A DNA stretch of 64,000 nt from Discostella pseudostelligera (taxonomy: Eukaryota; Bacillariophyta; Thalassiosirophyceae; Thalassiosirales; Thalassiosiraceae), in NCBI GenBank assembly GCA_036940085.1, contig JALLBK010000134.1, positions 48,398-112,397 of the forward strand, in the 5' to 3' direction. This document shows, in pieces, positions 39,283 through 50,447 of the stretch (position 1 is the first letter of the stretch; every line of letters begins with the position of its first letter). The position numbers and the translations under genes were made by a program. The notes below the pieces were generated by a model. That model saw only the letters and a program-made list of their open reading frames with translations, had not been told where the DNA came from and did not search any database.

Positions 39283-40890
39283 TCAAATATCTTCACCCTC
39301 ATTTTGTCCTTGCAAATGTCCGATGCGCTCATTCCACCAAGTGTTGGAACACATTTCTAATAGGCGACTGGTAGCACGGCCAAAGGCGAACGACAACTCT
39401 TTTACACTTGCCATTTCACTCACGGGGTCGCCAATGACTTGAGCTACGTCAATGCCATGCATAACACTACTTGTTTCTGTACTATCAGTGAAGATATTGG
39501 TCTGAACAGATTTCCCAACAAACAATCTATCTGGAATATCAACAGCACTGCAAGCTAAGCAACAGCCTGCTTCGTACAATTCATCAACTAGGGTGATAAA
39601 CCTCCTGGCCCTATCAGGGTACTTCAATGTCAAACGGGGAACATTCTCGATCAACACAATTTGAAAGTGGTTTGCAATGGCAAGATAGTCCGAACTGCCT
39701 AATTCGGTTGTGCAGAGCTCATCGAATGTGAAACGTGCGATGACATTTGAATGATACCGAGATATGGAGATATTTCTTTGAAATTTCACCACGAGATTGA
39801 GAGGTTGGTTGTTGCTGGTAGTTTGCGAATGTTGGTTTTGAAAGGAACGAAATAATTGATCCATTTCATGAGATGTGTGTTGTTGACCGCTCCCCTCTTG
39901 AGTCAGGTAAAAGTAATCACCGCATTGATTGTCCCCATCTGGCATATCCACCCTTGATCTTATTCGACGGTAATCCTGTCCCTCACTCCCGAGCTTATCA
40001 TCACCCAAATGATGAACCAAACAATATTTCTGCAACAACTCAATAAATGGCAAGAAATACCCACGGTTCAATCCACCTTCGTATAATTTCTGAGGATGTC
40101 GATTGCTTGTGGCTACCACTACCACTCCTCGTTTCCATAACTCGCCGAAGAATTGGGAAAGAATCATGGCATCGGCAATGTCGGTAACCTGGAATTCATC
40201 GATGCATAATAATGTAACCTCGTCTGCTATTTGTTCAGCCACATGGATAATTGTATTCCGTTGTTTGGAGGTATCAACATGAAAACTGCGACCATACTTT
40301 TGCAACAATTGTTTGTTGAGATCATGAATGCGTTGATGTATGTCCTGAAGGAAGGAATGGAAGTGTATTCGTCGTTTTTTGTCGGGCGCGAGGGTGAAGG
40401 AGGAATTGTAAAAGTTGTTGAGCAGAAGAGACTTTCCTGTACCGACATTTCCATGGATGTAGAACCCTCGTGGGATGGGCATAGTTTCTGAAGGATGATG
40501 TGGTCGATTCGCAGTCTGAAGCTTGTCCACGACATTGAGCTCGTGTTCTTGTTCATATACTTTTAATTGCTCCAAAAATGTGTCATGGTCATACTCGCTC
40601 AAGGCCGCTTGCAACCGCGACAATTTCTTCGCCGCACGTTGTTGCAGTCTATCGAAGAGTAGCACTCCACTGCTAACCTGCTGTTCGTAAACTTGATCCA
40701 GAGGGATGAATTGTCGTCTGTAGCTGTCGCTGCGGTTGCCATGGGCCCTCGCGTTTTCGACAACACTCGACGTCGTCGATGTGGAGCGGCGCATCCAGAG
40801 AGTATGCAAGACATCCGTCATGGAATTTGCACTCGGCATCGTCATCATCGACCTGCGCAGTGTAGGGATTGCCAACGCCATCGTCGCCAT
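39283..40890 (-). CDS. AFG1/LACE1-like mitochondrial AAA-type ATPase
   Basis: 535 residues from the ATG at 40890 (MATMALAIPTLRRS); upstream open frame lacks ATG. Walker A is GFYIHGNVGTGKSLLLNNFY at about residue 148; Walker B is VTLLCIDEFQVTDIADAMIL. VVVVATSNRHPQKLYEGGLN and the C-terminal VENVPRLTLKYPDRARRFI-type block, ending LVDELYEAG, are diagnostic of AFG1/ZapE. The N-terminus is Arg/Ser/Thr-rich, fitting mitochondrial import. AFG1 helps quality control of cytochrome oxidase and other inner-membrane proteins. A short acidic insertion lies between the P-loop domain and the C-terminal block. Confidence 0.92.
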   Translation of the reverse strand: MATMALAIPTLRRSMMTMPSANSMTDVLHTLWMRRSTSTTSSVVENARAHGNRSDSYRRQFIPLDQVYEQQVSSGVLLFDRLQQRAAKKLSRLQAALSEYDHDTFLEQLKVYEQEHELNVVDKLQTANRPHHPSETMPIPRGFYIHGNVGTGKSLLLNNFYNSSFTLAPDKKRRIHFHSFLQDIHQRIHDLNKQLLQKYGRSFHVDTSKQRNTIIHVAEQIADEVTLLCIDEFQVTDIADAMILSQFFGELWKRGVVVVATSNRHPQKLYEGGLNRGYFLPFIELLQKYCLVHHLGDDKLGSEGQDYRRIRSRVDMPDGDNQCGDYFYLTQEGSGQQHTSHEMDQLFRSFQNQHSQTTSNNQPLNLVVKFQRNISISRYHSNVIARFTFDELCTTELGSSDYLAIANHFQIVLIENVPRLTLKYPDRARRFITLVDELYEAGCCLACSAVDIPDRLFVGKSVQTNIFTDSTETSSVMHGIDVAQVIGDPVSEMASVKELSFAFGRATSRLLEMCSNTWWNERIGHLQGQNEGEDI

Positions 40891-41097
40891 CGCCTCCACC
40901 TTCGCAAAACCAAAAGCACAAACCGCAATCAATCTTCCACACTTTTACCGTGAACTTCGCCCTGCTATTGACCCCCGGGCACTCTAGATGATTCGTCCGC
41001 AGTTCATTTGATATGCATGGAAGGGGAATGAAAGCCGGCGGCGGAAGTGAATTTGGTGGTACGAGGTACGAAAGTACGGAGTGATGTGGCGGAAAAC

Positions 41098-41177
41098 AGC
41101 GGGAACTCGAAAGATACGGCGCGAACTCGAAAGAAATGGCGGGAACTCTTAAGATATGGCGCGAACTCGATGACAAC
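41098..41177. promoter_or_regulatory. Four-unit 20-base tandem array of GGCGSGAACTC elements
   Basis: Four direct repeats of exactly 20 bases starting at 41098 (AGCGGGAACTC), 41118 (GGCGCGAACTC), 41138 (GGCGGGAACTC) and 41158 (GGCGCGAACTC). G and C alternate at the fifth base. The second half of each unit is AAGATAT-like. The array sits in the 337-base divergent spacer between the AFG1 gene and the small membrane protein gene, 50 bases before the latter's ATG. Confidence 0.7.
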
Positions 41178-41227
41178 GAAGAGCGAGAGGCAATGCCGCC
41201 GACCACATCTTCGGTATCTAGTTGATC

Positions 41228-41837
41228 ATGTCGAACCATCGAGACCATCGCCGTACTTTAGATTTGCTCTTCTTATTTGATTCGGGCGCTTCGTTGGTCC
41301 TTGGTGCGGTTGCGCTACTAACACCGCATGGTCTTCTTCAAAAAATTGTCGGCGGAGGTGAGTTGCTTTGGGGTTAGATCCTGCCGTCGTGACATGTAAT
41401 ATTGCGGCCTATGAAATATAACATATTCTCGTCGCTTCCAATAGGTTATAATCACGATACACATGAAGTTCTAAGGTAGGTTTATTTGATATTATTAATA
41501 TCGTAATGGAGTTGCCAATTATTTCACCATTATTTCTGCCAAATTCAGGTTGTACGGTTGCCTCCGTATCGCCATGGGCTGGATAACGTTTCACATACGA
41601 TCTGTCGACGATGGAAGGTTTAGAAGATCAGTGTGCGAAGCTTTATTTATATGCTATATATTACAGTCGGTGGCGGTTTTGAGGGCTCAATTCACTGGTA
41701 GAAATAGTAGTGTCAACTGGGTTGCTATCATTATTTTGACTGCCATGGGTGGTTGCTATGGACGATTTCGCTTTGGAAAGGGTGGTAGCATGATCAAAAT
41801 CTATGAGCTGCCCCAAAGCAACAACGACAAGAGATGA
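41228..41837 (+). CDS. Small membrane protein of three exons, family unknown
   Basis: Exons 41228-41357, 41445-41475 (only 31 bases) and 41549-41837 join to 149 residues; introns are 87 and 73 bases. The joined sequence crosses both junctions smoothly as KIVGGGYNHDTHEVLRLYGC. Membrane-like segments are LLFLFDSGASLVLGAVALL, CLRIAMGWITFHI, VCEALFICYILQSVAVL and VNWVAIIILTAMGGCYGRF. Charged motifs (RSVDDGRFRRSV, GKGGSMIKIYELP) separate them. The pattern loosely recalls TP53I11-type four-helix proteins, but I do not claim homology. The 20-base promoter array lies just upstream. Confidence 0.72.
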
Positions 41838-42273
41838 TCTAGAGGATTTCGGTCCATGTACAGATGTTTATGCTACCCTACAATCACCTTTTACGCACCG
41901 AAATTGCATTTGAGTTCGGGTAGTGTACCCACAAATCTGCAATTGGCATGCACTCGGACGGCAATGCAGAAGATCCTGAGACCCAATTCCCATCAACTTC
42001 AACACGTTGAGTAATCATTAGATTAGACTGTAATCGCCATCCTGAATACTGAAATCGTGGTGGAGTAAGACATCTGATTTCGTCAATACCAACTTCTTGG
42101 CGAAGTGAACTCAAAATTTGCATGCATCCATAATTTCTTCTACTAGCAATGAATGTGTATTATTTTATCTGGCGATTTATCGATCTGTCGTCCTGAAAGT
42201 ATCGTCATTTTGATTCTCGGGTGCATGCAAGAACAAGATCAACGCTGCGTCTGTCGAACTAGTATCGTGTAGT
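41838..42273. other. Intergenic region between convergent genes
   Basis: 436 bases. A minus-strand frame of 79 residues (41884-42123) has reasonable composition but no homology I recognise and no clear promoter or upstream exon; not called. Confidence 0.4.
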
Positions 42274-43110
42274 CTAATCGTTCTTTGTTCCTTTCTTTCC
42301 TTCCTTCTTTTGCCTTCTCTCTCCCTTACTCGATTTCTGTTTTGCTTGCGCTTTCATCTTCATCCGAGTCACATCGCCAAGCAAGTTCGATGCTTCCCTT
42401 ATCATACTTACGAGCATAAAAAGACACACCATCAGGAGCGGGGCGCAGACCATTATTCCCATAAATATGCCACTCCTATCGAAATAATTTTGCGTTGAAA
42501 ATTCTCTCCATCGCCTTGCCCCAATAGTATTAAGAATCTCTGCTAGCCTTATAATGATCCCCACAAAAATCATGAAACCCATTCGACTGTAAACACCGCC
42601 TGATCGATTTAGTGCAATTGCAGAAACAATGATCACCACATGAAGTCCAATCAGACATTTAATGAAAGGCTCATTCCACGTGATAGCAGCAGCAAAGGCT
42701 TGAATGTGTTCTTTTGGCGTCTGTGGACCGACCTGTGGAACGTTAGAAAACATAGTGTTTAGATGAGTTGCTGGATGCGGAGAGGTCGAAATCCACGATC
42801 ATGTATCAAAATAATAACACACCTGACTTGACATAATGTCAGACATGACGCTGTCTGCCATCCCCAATAGTGGAGAACCATAAGCATCGCCAAGGGCATC
42901 CATGTCACCATCATACACAGCGTCCTCGTCATCGAAGTGCGCGTCGTCGCCTATTGTGGTGGCGGGCTCTTCCGCCGACGACGACGACCCCGCCTCAATT
43001 CCTTGCTCGCCCATTTGCGCGCTTTCGCCCATCATGAATTTGGTACCCTCCTCAACGACTCGGGCAATCATTTCCATGTCATCTGAGAGTTGTTTGAATA
43101 ACGACGCCAT
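42274..43110 (-). CDS. TMEM18: TMEM18 family nuclear-envelope membrane protein
   Basis: Two exons joined across 42733-42822 (GTGTGT...CAG, 90 bases) give 248 residues. The N-terminal 95 residues are an acidic, Ser/Ala-rich extension. The TMEM18 domain starts after the junction: HIQAFAAAITWNEPFIKCLI, then RLAEILNTIGARRWREFSTQ, NYFDRSGIFMGIMVCAPLLM and a Lys/Arg-rich tail, as in other members. Three to four membrane helices. TMEM18 proteins sit in the inner nuclear membrane and the basic tail contacts DNA or pore proteins in animals. The start at 43110 (MASLFKQLSDD) is chosen; 43155 is also possible. Confidence 0.9.
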
Positions 43111-43416
43111 GGTGTTGGTTTCTGGGGAGGGTTGAAAAAGAAGAAGTAGAGTCATCGTCGTGCGAGGTGGAGGTGGAGATGGAGACGACGATGTGTAGTG
43201 TTGGGCGGCGGTACTTATTGGTTGTGGCGGGGGATCTCGCGCTAAACCAAAATGGCGCGCCCACGCAAACTCAGAGTTAAAATCCGCCCAAAAGCAAAAG
43301 ATATGAACCATGGCAGCCTCGTTGACCACAGGACGACCGCCTTTGGAATGACGGAACTCCTCCTGACGCGGGTCAAAGACAAGACATATGGAGTAATGCT
43401 ACAAATATGAAGTCGA

Positions 43417-46016
43417 ATGACAGGGGTGACGATGGAATCGCAGCACATGAACACTGATGACGAACAACAAAAATCGCACGGGTCACCTCTCGATGATCAT
43501 GAAGAGACACCGAAAGGGAATGGATGCGGCCAATGGCTGGATGCAAGAAAAGCAATGGTCAATAGACAGATCGATTCTAATGTGACGGTTTCAATCATGT
43601 TGATTGCCACGACGTGTATCCTCTATTGTGGGGATGTCCGAACACTTATTGCAGTCGGCGCTGGTGCAGACCTAGCATCACTTATTTTATCATCCATCGT
43701 GCTCGTACTGTTCGTCACCGAAATGGCACTGCTCTGCTGGTGTAAAGAGAAGTATCTCAGGAGACCAAATCTTGTCGTTCTTAAGAATTTGTTCACGCTT
43801 GATAGTTGGAGTGATAGAGACTCGGTGTTTTCATGGTGGGCACAGATCGCGAACGCATCTCACTTCGGAAGCTTCTATTTTTGGCTTGATCTGTTATCAG
43901 CTCTCTCCATAGTAATTGGAATCCTATGGGTCAATCGACTGGGAAGAGATGATCCATATGATATTGACTCGGATGATACTGATAGGGCAACTATTGCAGG
44001 AGAGAATTCTGCTAGGGTAATTCGAATGGTTCGATTGGTCAGACTTGCAAAATTTTTCAAGTACTTCTCGACCGATAACCATTCATTTGCTTCTTCAGAG
44101 AGAAGTTCGGATGCAACCTCTCAAGCAAGTCATGTAGGTGCGGAAATGTTTGACCGTACAACGAAAAAGGTCGTTGTTGGAATTCTTTTCATGCTGTTGG
44201 GAATACCCCTCTTGCATCCTGACAAGTCTCAATATTTGACTAAATTTTCAATGAAGATGGCATTTGAGCATAGAAAATGGATTTCGACGAATGATACAGG
44301 AGAGATCGAAATCAAACAATTGCACTTTGCAGAAGCATTTCTCATAGGCCGAGGTCACTGCATTGATATCATGTACAATGGATTCAACGACACAGTGCAA
44401 CTCGATGCTGTTTCCAGCAGTAGATCGAGGCTGCAAGAATTGGGAGATGAGGCATTGGATTCATGTACAATGACTGATAATGATTACGGGACATCAATGA
44501 CGGCTTTATTCGATGTTACAGGAAGAAACAGAGAGGATTCATTCTTAGGAGTTCTCCTGACAAGTTTTGTATTGGTGCTGTTGGGTCTCGCTATTCTCTC
44601 TTTCAATCAAGACATTCACGTTCTTGTCATTTTGCCGATTGAGCATATGATGCATCTTGTTCGAGAGATAAGTGAAAATCCACTCGGTAAACAGCTATCA
44701 CGCATGCTTGACAACAATATGCACAATGATGATGGTATGGAAACCACCCGGTTGATTCGAACAATATCGAAAATCGCCGGCCTGATGAGGGTAGGCTTCG
44801 GAGAAGCGGGTGCTGATATCATCGGTCAGAACCTAAATTTCACACATGGTACTGATAGAATGAATCTGTTGGGCAATGGAAGGAAAATACATTCCATTTT
44901 TGGCTTTTGCGATGTCCGCCAGTTTACAGACACAACTGAATGTCTGCAGGAAGAGGTTATGCTTTTCGTGAACCGGATTGCACACATTTTGCACTCAATT
45001 GTCGTGCAATGTGATGGAGCTGTCAATAAGAATGTAGGTGATGCGTTCCTACTCACATGGAAGATCGACATTGCCAATGTTACACATGGGTGCGAGGATC
45101 ACAATTATGCAGCCGACAAGGCCTTGTACTCATTTGTCAAAACGATGATCGAAATGTGCAGACATGAGGACTTTCTGTGCAAATTCTCTCCTCGCACATT
45201 GAGTGAGCTTTATGAGCGCATGCCTGGTTACAAGTGTCGTATCGGATGCGGTTTGCATTTCGGCTGGGCAATTGAGGGTGCAATTGGCTCTTCGAAAAAG
45301 ATTGATGCATCCTATATTTCGCCGCATGTATACATGACAGAATCACTGGAGTGTGCAACCAAGGAATATGGAACATCTATCCTCATGTCGGAACCTTTCT
45401 ACGATTTGTTGTCCAAGGAAGCAATGGCCGGTTGTCGCAAAGTAGATATTGTAAAGAAACGGGATAGTGAGCGCGTCATCAGTCTCTACACGTATGACAT
45501 CGATCTCGGTGTTGAGTTCTCAAAGATCAAGACGAGGACTTGTTCCAAACTACCCAAGCGTCGGAAAACGAAATTTTCACTGATTGCTGTGCAGTCAGGA
45601 CCAAATGATAGGGATTTGGTGGTGAGTGTATGGGAAATGCAATGGACTTTTAAATACTTCTTATGTGGCTCATAAGCTTCGTTATTTCATGTCAGGGGAC
45701 ATGTTTAACTGGTGAGAATGGTGATGGCGTTGGAGAAATACCAACAATAAAGGTAACAAACAGTTTTCCGAAGATATGGCGAACTGATGAGGATGTGGTG
45801 CGTGCAAGATCAAATTTTAGTGGGAAACAACGTGAGATATGGACCTTGGGAATGAATGCCTTCGAGGCGGGGCAATGGGGTGATGCCAGGGATCATTTTA
45901 ACTGTGTTCTGGATCTATCCGGTGGAACGGATGGCCCGTCACGCTTTCTCCTGCAGAGGATGGAAGAGCACAACTTTTGTGCTCCAGATTCATGGCAAGG
46001 GTACCGACGAACATAA
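43417..46016 (+). CDS. Voltage-sensor-like membrane protein fused to a class III nucleotidyl cyclase
   Basis: Two exons joined across 45622-45695 (GTGAGT...CAG) give 841 residues. Helices S1 (about 56-72), S2 (86-108) and S3 (152-171, YFWLDLLSALSIVIGILW) precede an S4-like helix, RVIRMVRLVRLAKFFK (200-215), with a basic residue every third position. A helix (251-266), an outside loop of about 110 residues and another helix (375-396) lead to the cyclase domain. Metal Asp residues are D499 (FGFCDVRQFTD) and D542 (KNVGDAF). K538 and D630 match adenylate cyclase specificity. The usual transition-state Asn and Arg are Y639 and S643, so catalysis is doubtful. A helical TPR-like tail (NAFEAGQWGDARDHF) ends the protein. 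Confidence 0.85.
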
Positions 46017-46066
46017 TAACATGACTAATAATGTACTTCTAGAACAGAAACCCGATAGTATTTACT

Positions 46067-47543
46067 CTATTGACTACTGATTTCCTTCACGAACTCTTCA
46101 ATTGTCTCTTGCAATGCAGTAGTATCAAACTCTCCAGTGAAAACACAACCGCCCAATTCTCCCTTCAAAAGGATCAGCCTCAACTGGCCATTGGCCACCT
46201 TCTTATCGACACTCATCAACTTATTGAATGTCCCCACTGTCATAGGAGAGTCCTTCGGAAGCTTCACTGGCAAATCGGCACTTTCCAAAATGTTGTATAT
46301 CCGCTTCTTCAACTCTGCATCAATCCACCCCATCTTTTCACTCATGGTGGCTGCCATAGCCGTCCCAATGGACACACCTTCTCCATGCAACCATGTACCA
46401 TACCCCGATCCATTCTCAATGGCATGTCCAAACGTATGGCCCAAATTCAACGTCGCTCTCATCCCCGCCTCCCGTTCATCGGCCTGTACAACCTCGGACT
46501 TATTCTCACACGATCGTTTAATGGCATATCGTAACGTGTCGGGATCTCGTTTTAGCAATTTGTCCATGTTCTCTTCCTGCCAAACGAAGAAGGGAGAATC
46601 TCGAATCAAACCATATTTGACAACCTCGCTAAGTCCACTCTTTAATTCCCGATCGGGAAGTGTATCGAGAACATTAATATCGATGAAGACACATTGAGGT
46701 TGGTAGAAGGCTCCAATCATATTCTTCCCCAACGGATGGTTGACTCCTGTTTTTCCTCCGACAGATGAGTCGACCATTGCCATGACTGTGGTGGGGATCT
46801 ATGGAGTCCAGCATTTGATAAAATGTAACAATGTGAATAAGGACAATAGTGAGAACAGTGTCACCGATTCAAGTTTGACTGGTAGAGAATAGCATGCAGC
46901 TCCATGCTCAACTTTTGCACAAAGTCATGATACAAACATTTTTGATAATAATATTGTGTTGTGCACGCACCTGAATAAAGTTGACACCTCTCAAATAAAT
47001 CGCCGAAGCAAACCCCACCATATCCCCAATAACCCCCCCTCCCAATGCCACAAAAGTACATTTCCTATCCAACCCCAATTCCAACGCCTTATCGAGTATC
47101 ATGGACATGCAATCCATTGTCTTGTGCTCCTCTCCATCGGGTAGGACGACGGTGTCCACCTTTATGTCATCTCCATTTGCCGACAGTAATTGTTGATACC
47201 GTTCAAGGTACATTGGTGCGATGCGATCATTGGTGATGAGCAAGACCCGATTGCCATGGATGTGTGATCGTAGAATAGCAGACGATTCATCATCGGAGAA
47301 TGTGGATCCAATGTAGATGGGATAATCTCGTCCGTCGGTGAGATCGACCTTGACAATGTCGTAGTCGGTAGTCGAGGTCGTGGAGGCTGTGGTGACTTGA
47401 AGAGGTGAGACGGTCGAAATCGACGGCAGCTGCCGTTTCTTCAAAGGCAAACGAGTAGGAGACGTGAAAGAGCTGCTCAATGGTGCGATGAGGAGGCTCA
47501 TCGTTGCGATGAGCCAGAAGGAGGGGGTGGTTGCGGACACCAT
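46067..47543 (-). CDS. aroB: 3-dehydroquinate synthase, predicted plastid form
   Basis: Two exons joined across 46799-46970 (GTGCGT...TAG, 172 bases) give 434 residues. The domain has the NAD loop [20 protein letters not shown], then [20 protein letters not shown]. The junction restores [28 protein letters not shown]-type metal ligands ([32 protein letters not shown]) are present. It converts DAHP to 3-dehydroquinate, step two of the shikimate pathway. The N-terminus has a hydrophobic signal ([16 protein letters not shown]) then SP/TR-rich sequence, fitting diatom plastid import. In many fungi and some protists AroB is part of a pentafunctional AROM; here it stands alone. Its stop is 50 bases from the convergent cyclase gene. 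Confidence 0.94.
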
Positions 47544-48047
47544 GGTGGAGGTCGTCGGCGGCGGCGGCGGCGGCTGCGGATTTAGGAGCGACGAGCGATG
47601 GGCGATGGGCGATGGGCGGTGCACTGTGCGTGCGCATGACAGACGACATGTCGTCATCGTCGCGTCCGTCCACGTGGATCCCTGAGGTCGAGGTCGATTG
47701 TGGACTTCGACTCCTACCATACCGCCGCCACAATATCGACGTTGATCAATTCGCCTTCATTCGATGAATGGCAATGTTTCATCCTCCCTCGGAATAGTAT
47801 TGAGTTTCTAGAGAGAGAGCCGCTGGTAGTAGTAGCCACAAGTATTTGGAGCTCAATGTCTACGAGTTCGGTGTGGTAAATTTGATAGGAGTACAAACCT
47901 CTTGATTAATTATTTTTTTGACTTCACCCCATTTCAATACAGATGCGCACGATATGAAAGATCCAACCCAAGTGACAAAAACGGTATCAAACACATCAAT
48001 CATCATCATCTAAAGTAACCAAATTACACCACTGGCAAATAATATAA
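47544..48047. other. Intergenic region upstream of 3-dehydroquinate synthase
   Basis: About 500 bases between two same-strand genes. An open frame continues upstream of the chosen AroB start to 47720, with an alternative ATG there, but those residues are Pro/Arg-rich and lack a signal peptide. Nothing else is seen. Confidence 0.4.
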
Positions 48048-49955
48048 TCATGCAGCCACAACCGATCCTGGAACATAACTAGCCGAGTACGCTTCAATCG
48101 CTTCGGCACCAACTCTATGACAAAAGTCACCAAACGCCTCAAACTCTTGCCTCTGCTGAATAAACATGGCCAAAATAGGCTCCACCGTTTCCTCCAACGC
48201 GTTCACATCCATCTTGGCCATATACGGGTAGGCTGTCCTTGTCAATACCGGACTACCCCCGAGCCAAAGCTGATAACTCTTGGCACCATCACCCACAAAT
48301 GCCAATTCGGCCATGTAGGGCCGAGCGCAACCATTGGGACAACCAGTCATACGCATAAGTATCTCTTCACCAGGGAGGTTCATCTTGTTGAGTAGTGCAC
48401 GCACACGTTCGATATAGGATGGCATGAGACGTTCGGCCTCAGTTTGAGCCAATCCGCACAGGGGCAAGGCGGGACATGCCATGGCAAGACGTGCCAATGG
48501 ATCCACCTCCTCAATGGGGACAACTCCATGCTCCCGCAACACCGATACAATGCCCTCCTTATCCTTTGGATCAATATCCCGAAAGATGATGGATTGGGTT
48601 GGACTTAAGATGGAATGGACATTGTACTTATCCACCAATGCACGCAATGCACTCTTGAGACGAAAGTTACCCTCATCCTTCACACGGCCATTATCGACAT
48701 GTTGCCCGTAGAACAACTTTCCATCACCCTGTTCCCACCATCCCATCCAATCATTATACTTCCACTCAGCAATTGGACGCCATGGAGCAATTTCCTTCCC
48801 GAAATAACTCTCCACGAGCTTTGTAAACTTGTCAATTCCCAAGGTGTGGACCAAGTACTTCATACGTGCATTCGCCCGCACGTCACGATTACCATGATCT
48901 CGCTGTGCGGCCACAATGGCCTTGAGCACCTCCATAATATCCTCCTTGGGTACGAAACCCATGTGATCGGCGGCACGTGCAAATGTATCCTCCTTATTAT
49001 GAGTGCGTCCCATCCCCCCACCGACCATAACGTTGAACCCCTCAAGTTCACCGGCATCATTACAAATTACCACAACACCAATATCATTCGTGTAGATATC
49101 CAACGAATTATCACCGGGCACAGTCACACCAATCTTGAATTTACGTGGTAGATACTGCGAGCCGTAGATGGGTTCGACAGCATCGGGCAGGATAATTCCC
49201 CGTCCAGAATCATACAGCATGTGTTCATCGACATTGAAATGTTCCACCTCCTTGGCCCACGTTTCAATAGTCGCGGCTTTCTCGCCATCAAGCCAAATTT
49301 CCGAAAAGGCAGGTGTCATGGGACGGAAGAGTTGAGCAAATACCTTGGAATATTCACGAGCATACCGATATGCGGGTGTTTCGAAGGGTGCGGGTGTGGT
49401 CATGACATTACGGGATACATCGCCACAAGCACCCACGGTGGACGATCCAATGTTCATAATGGAGGCAATGACAGTCTTGAGACTGCCCTTGAGTACACCG
49501 TGCAATTGGAAACATTGGCGGGTGGTTGCACGTAAATCACCTTGGCCGTACTTGGCACTTAGATCATCGAGAAGACAGTAGAGATCGGGGGGTAGCTCTC
49601 CGGCAGGTTGTTTGAGACGAAGCATGAATTGATAATCCTTGGGACCTTTGGTTTCGCGATTATTTTGTTGGTAGGATCCGTGATACTTGAGGATTTGGTA
49701 GGCGTCTTTCGAGATGCCAATTTCTTCTGTCTTGAGCTGCTCGTCGAGTGGATCACGAAGGTAGCGAGAGGCAATCTTGAGCTTCTCGATTTTGGGCAAT
49801 GCCTTGGTCGAGGCTTCCATTTGCACATTAAGGTGGGTAGAAGACGCATGGATATGGCGATGCTGGATGAAGGAGGCGGGGGCGAAGGCGAGGGCAGCGG
49901 GTACTGCCGCCGCGGCGGCGAGGGCGACGCAGCTGGCTGCGAACGATAGATTCAT
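48048..49955 (-). CDS. Ferredoxin-dependent sulfite reductase, plastid
   Basis: 635 residues in one exon. The signal peptide ends in ALAFAPASF, the diatom plastid-import junction. The nitrite/sulfite reductase repeats follow: GDLRATTRQCFQLHGVLKGS, then NVMTTPAPFETPAYRYA. The siroheme-4Fe4S ligands are in CPALPLCGLAQTEAER (about 492) and TGCPNGCARPYMAEL (about 537). The KxK-type sulfite-binding basic positions (ARMKYLVHTLG) fit the SIR rather than the NIR branch. It reduces sulfite to sulfide for cysteine synthesis using plastid ferredoxin. Codon use is GC-rich at third positions relative to neighbours, suggesting high expression. Confidence 0.94.
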   Translation of the reverse strand: MNLSFAASCVALAAAAAVPAALAFAPASFIQHRHIHASSTHLNVQMEASTKALPKIEKLKIASRYLRDPLDEQLKTEEIGISKDAYQILKYHGSYQQNNRETKGPKDYQFMLRLKQPAGELPPDLYCLLDDLSAKYGQGDLRATTRQCFQLHGVLKGSLKTVIASIMNIGSSTVGACGDVSRNVMTTPAPFETPAYRYAREYSKVFAQLFRPMTPAFSEIWLDGEKAATIETWAKEVEHFNVDEHMLYDSGRGIILPDAVEPIYGSQYLPRKFKIGVTVPGDNSLDIYTNDIGVVVICNDAGELEGFNVMVGGGMGRTHNKEDTFARAADHMGFVPKEDIMEVLKAIVAAQRDHGNRDVRANARMKYLVHTLGIDKFTKLVESYFGKEIAPWRPIAEWKYNDWMGWWEQGDGKLFYGQHVDNGRVKDEGNFRLKSALRALVDKYNVHSILSPTQSIIFRDIDPKDKEGIVSVLREHGVVPIEEVDPLARLAMACPALPLCGLAQTEAERLMPSYIERVRALLNKMNLPGEEILMRMTGCPNGCARPYMAELAFVGDGAKSYQLWLGGSPVLTRTAYPYMAKMDVNALEETVEPILAMFIQQRQEFEAFGDFCHRVGAEAIEAYSASYVPGSVVAA

Positions 49956-50447
49956 GGCTGCGGCTGATATTAATATTACTTTTGACTTTTGACGGCTCGT
50001 CTGATTGATGGAGCAAATTCAAATGAACGCTTGCGGATAGATGATGGGTATGGTACAATAGGTGGGGGTTTGGTAAATGATAGATTCAAAGGAGGTGGAT
50101 TTGATGCCATCGACGGCTTGGATTTCATGGTCGTCTGCCTCATCATTTCAGCCGAATCCTTTTCCCACCATCTTTGGCGGAGGAAGTGCCAGAGGGAAGA
50201 TTGAACTGATTCCGCTGTTGGATCTGCGGTGATGCACCGGCTGTTTTGTGGCCCTGCTGTCGGCGGTCCGTGCGTCCTCCGTTCTTGATGTTCCCGCCAA
50301 AACTACTACCCCCAACTTCAACTCCATCCACCCAAACTCTTGCCATCGCCATCGCGGCCATATCCATATCCAATATCCATGGCCATTCCGCCCACCACTC
50401 CTACTTTTGCTAGTGAATTGAGTTCTCCGTCATCTTGGTGATAAACA
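49956..50447. other. Divergent promoter region of sulfite reductase and RRP9 genes
   Basis: 492 bases, no gene. TTCCCGCC at 50291-50298 is an exact copy of the promoter octamer, about 150 bases before the RRP9 ATG. Confidence 0.45.

Noticed and set aside
41884..42123. 79-residue minus-strand frame with fair composition downstream of TMEM18
   Set aside because: No ortholog recognised, no promoter or upstream exon found, and it lies in a convergent spacer; could be a fragment but evidence is too thin.
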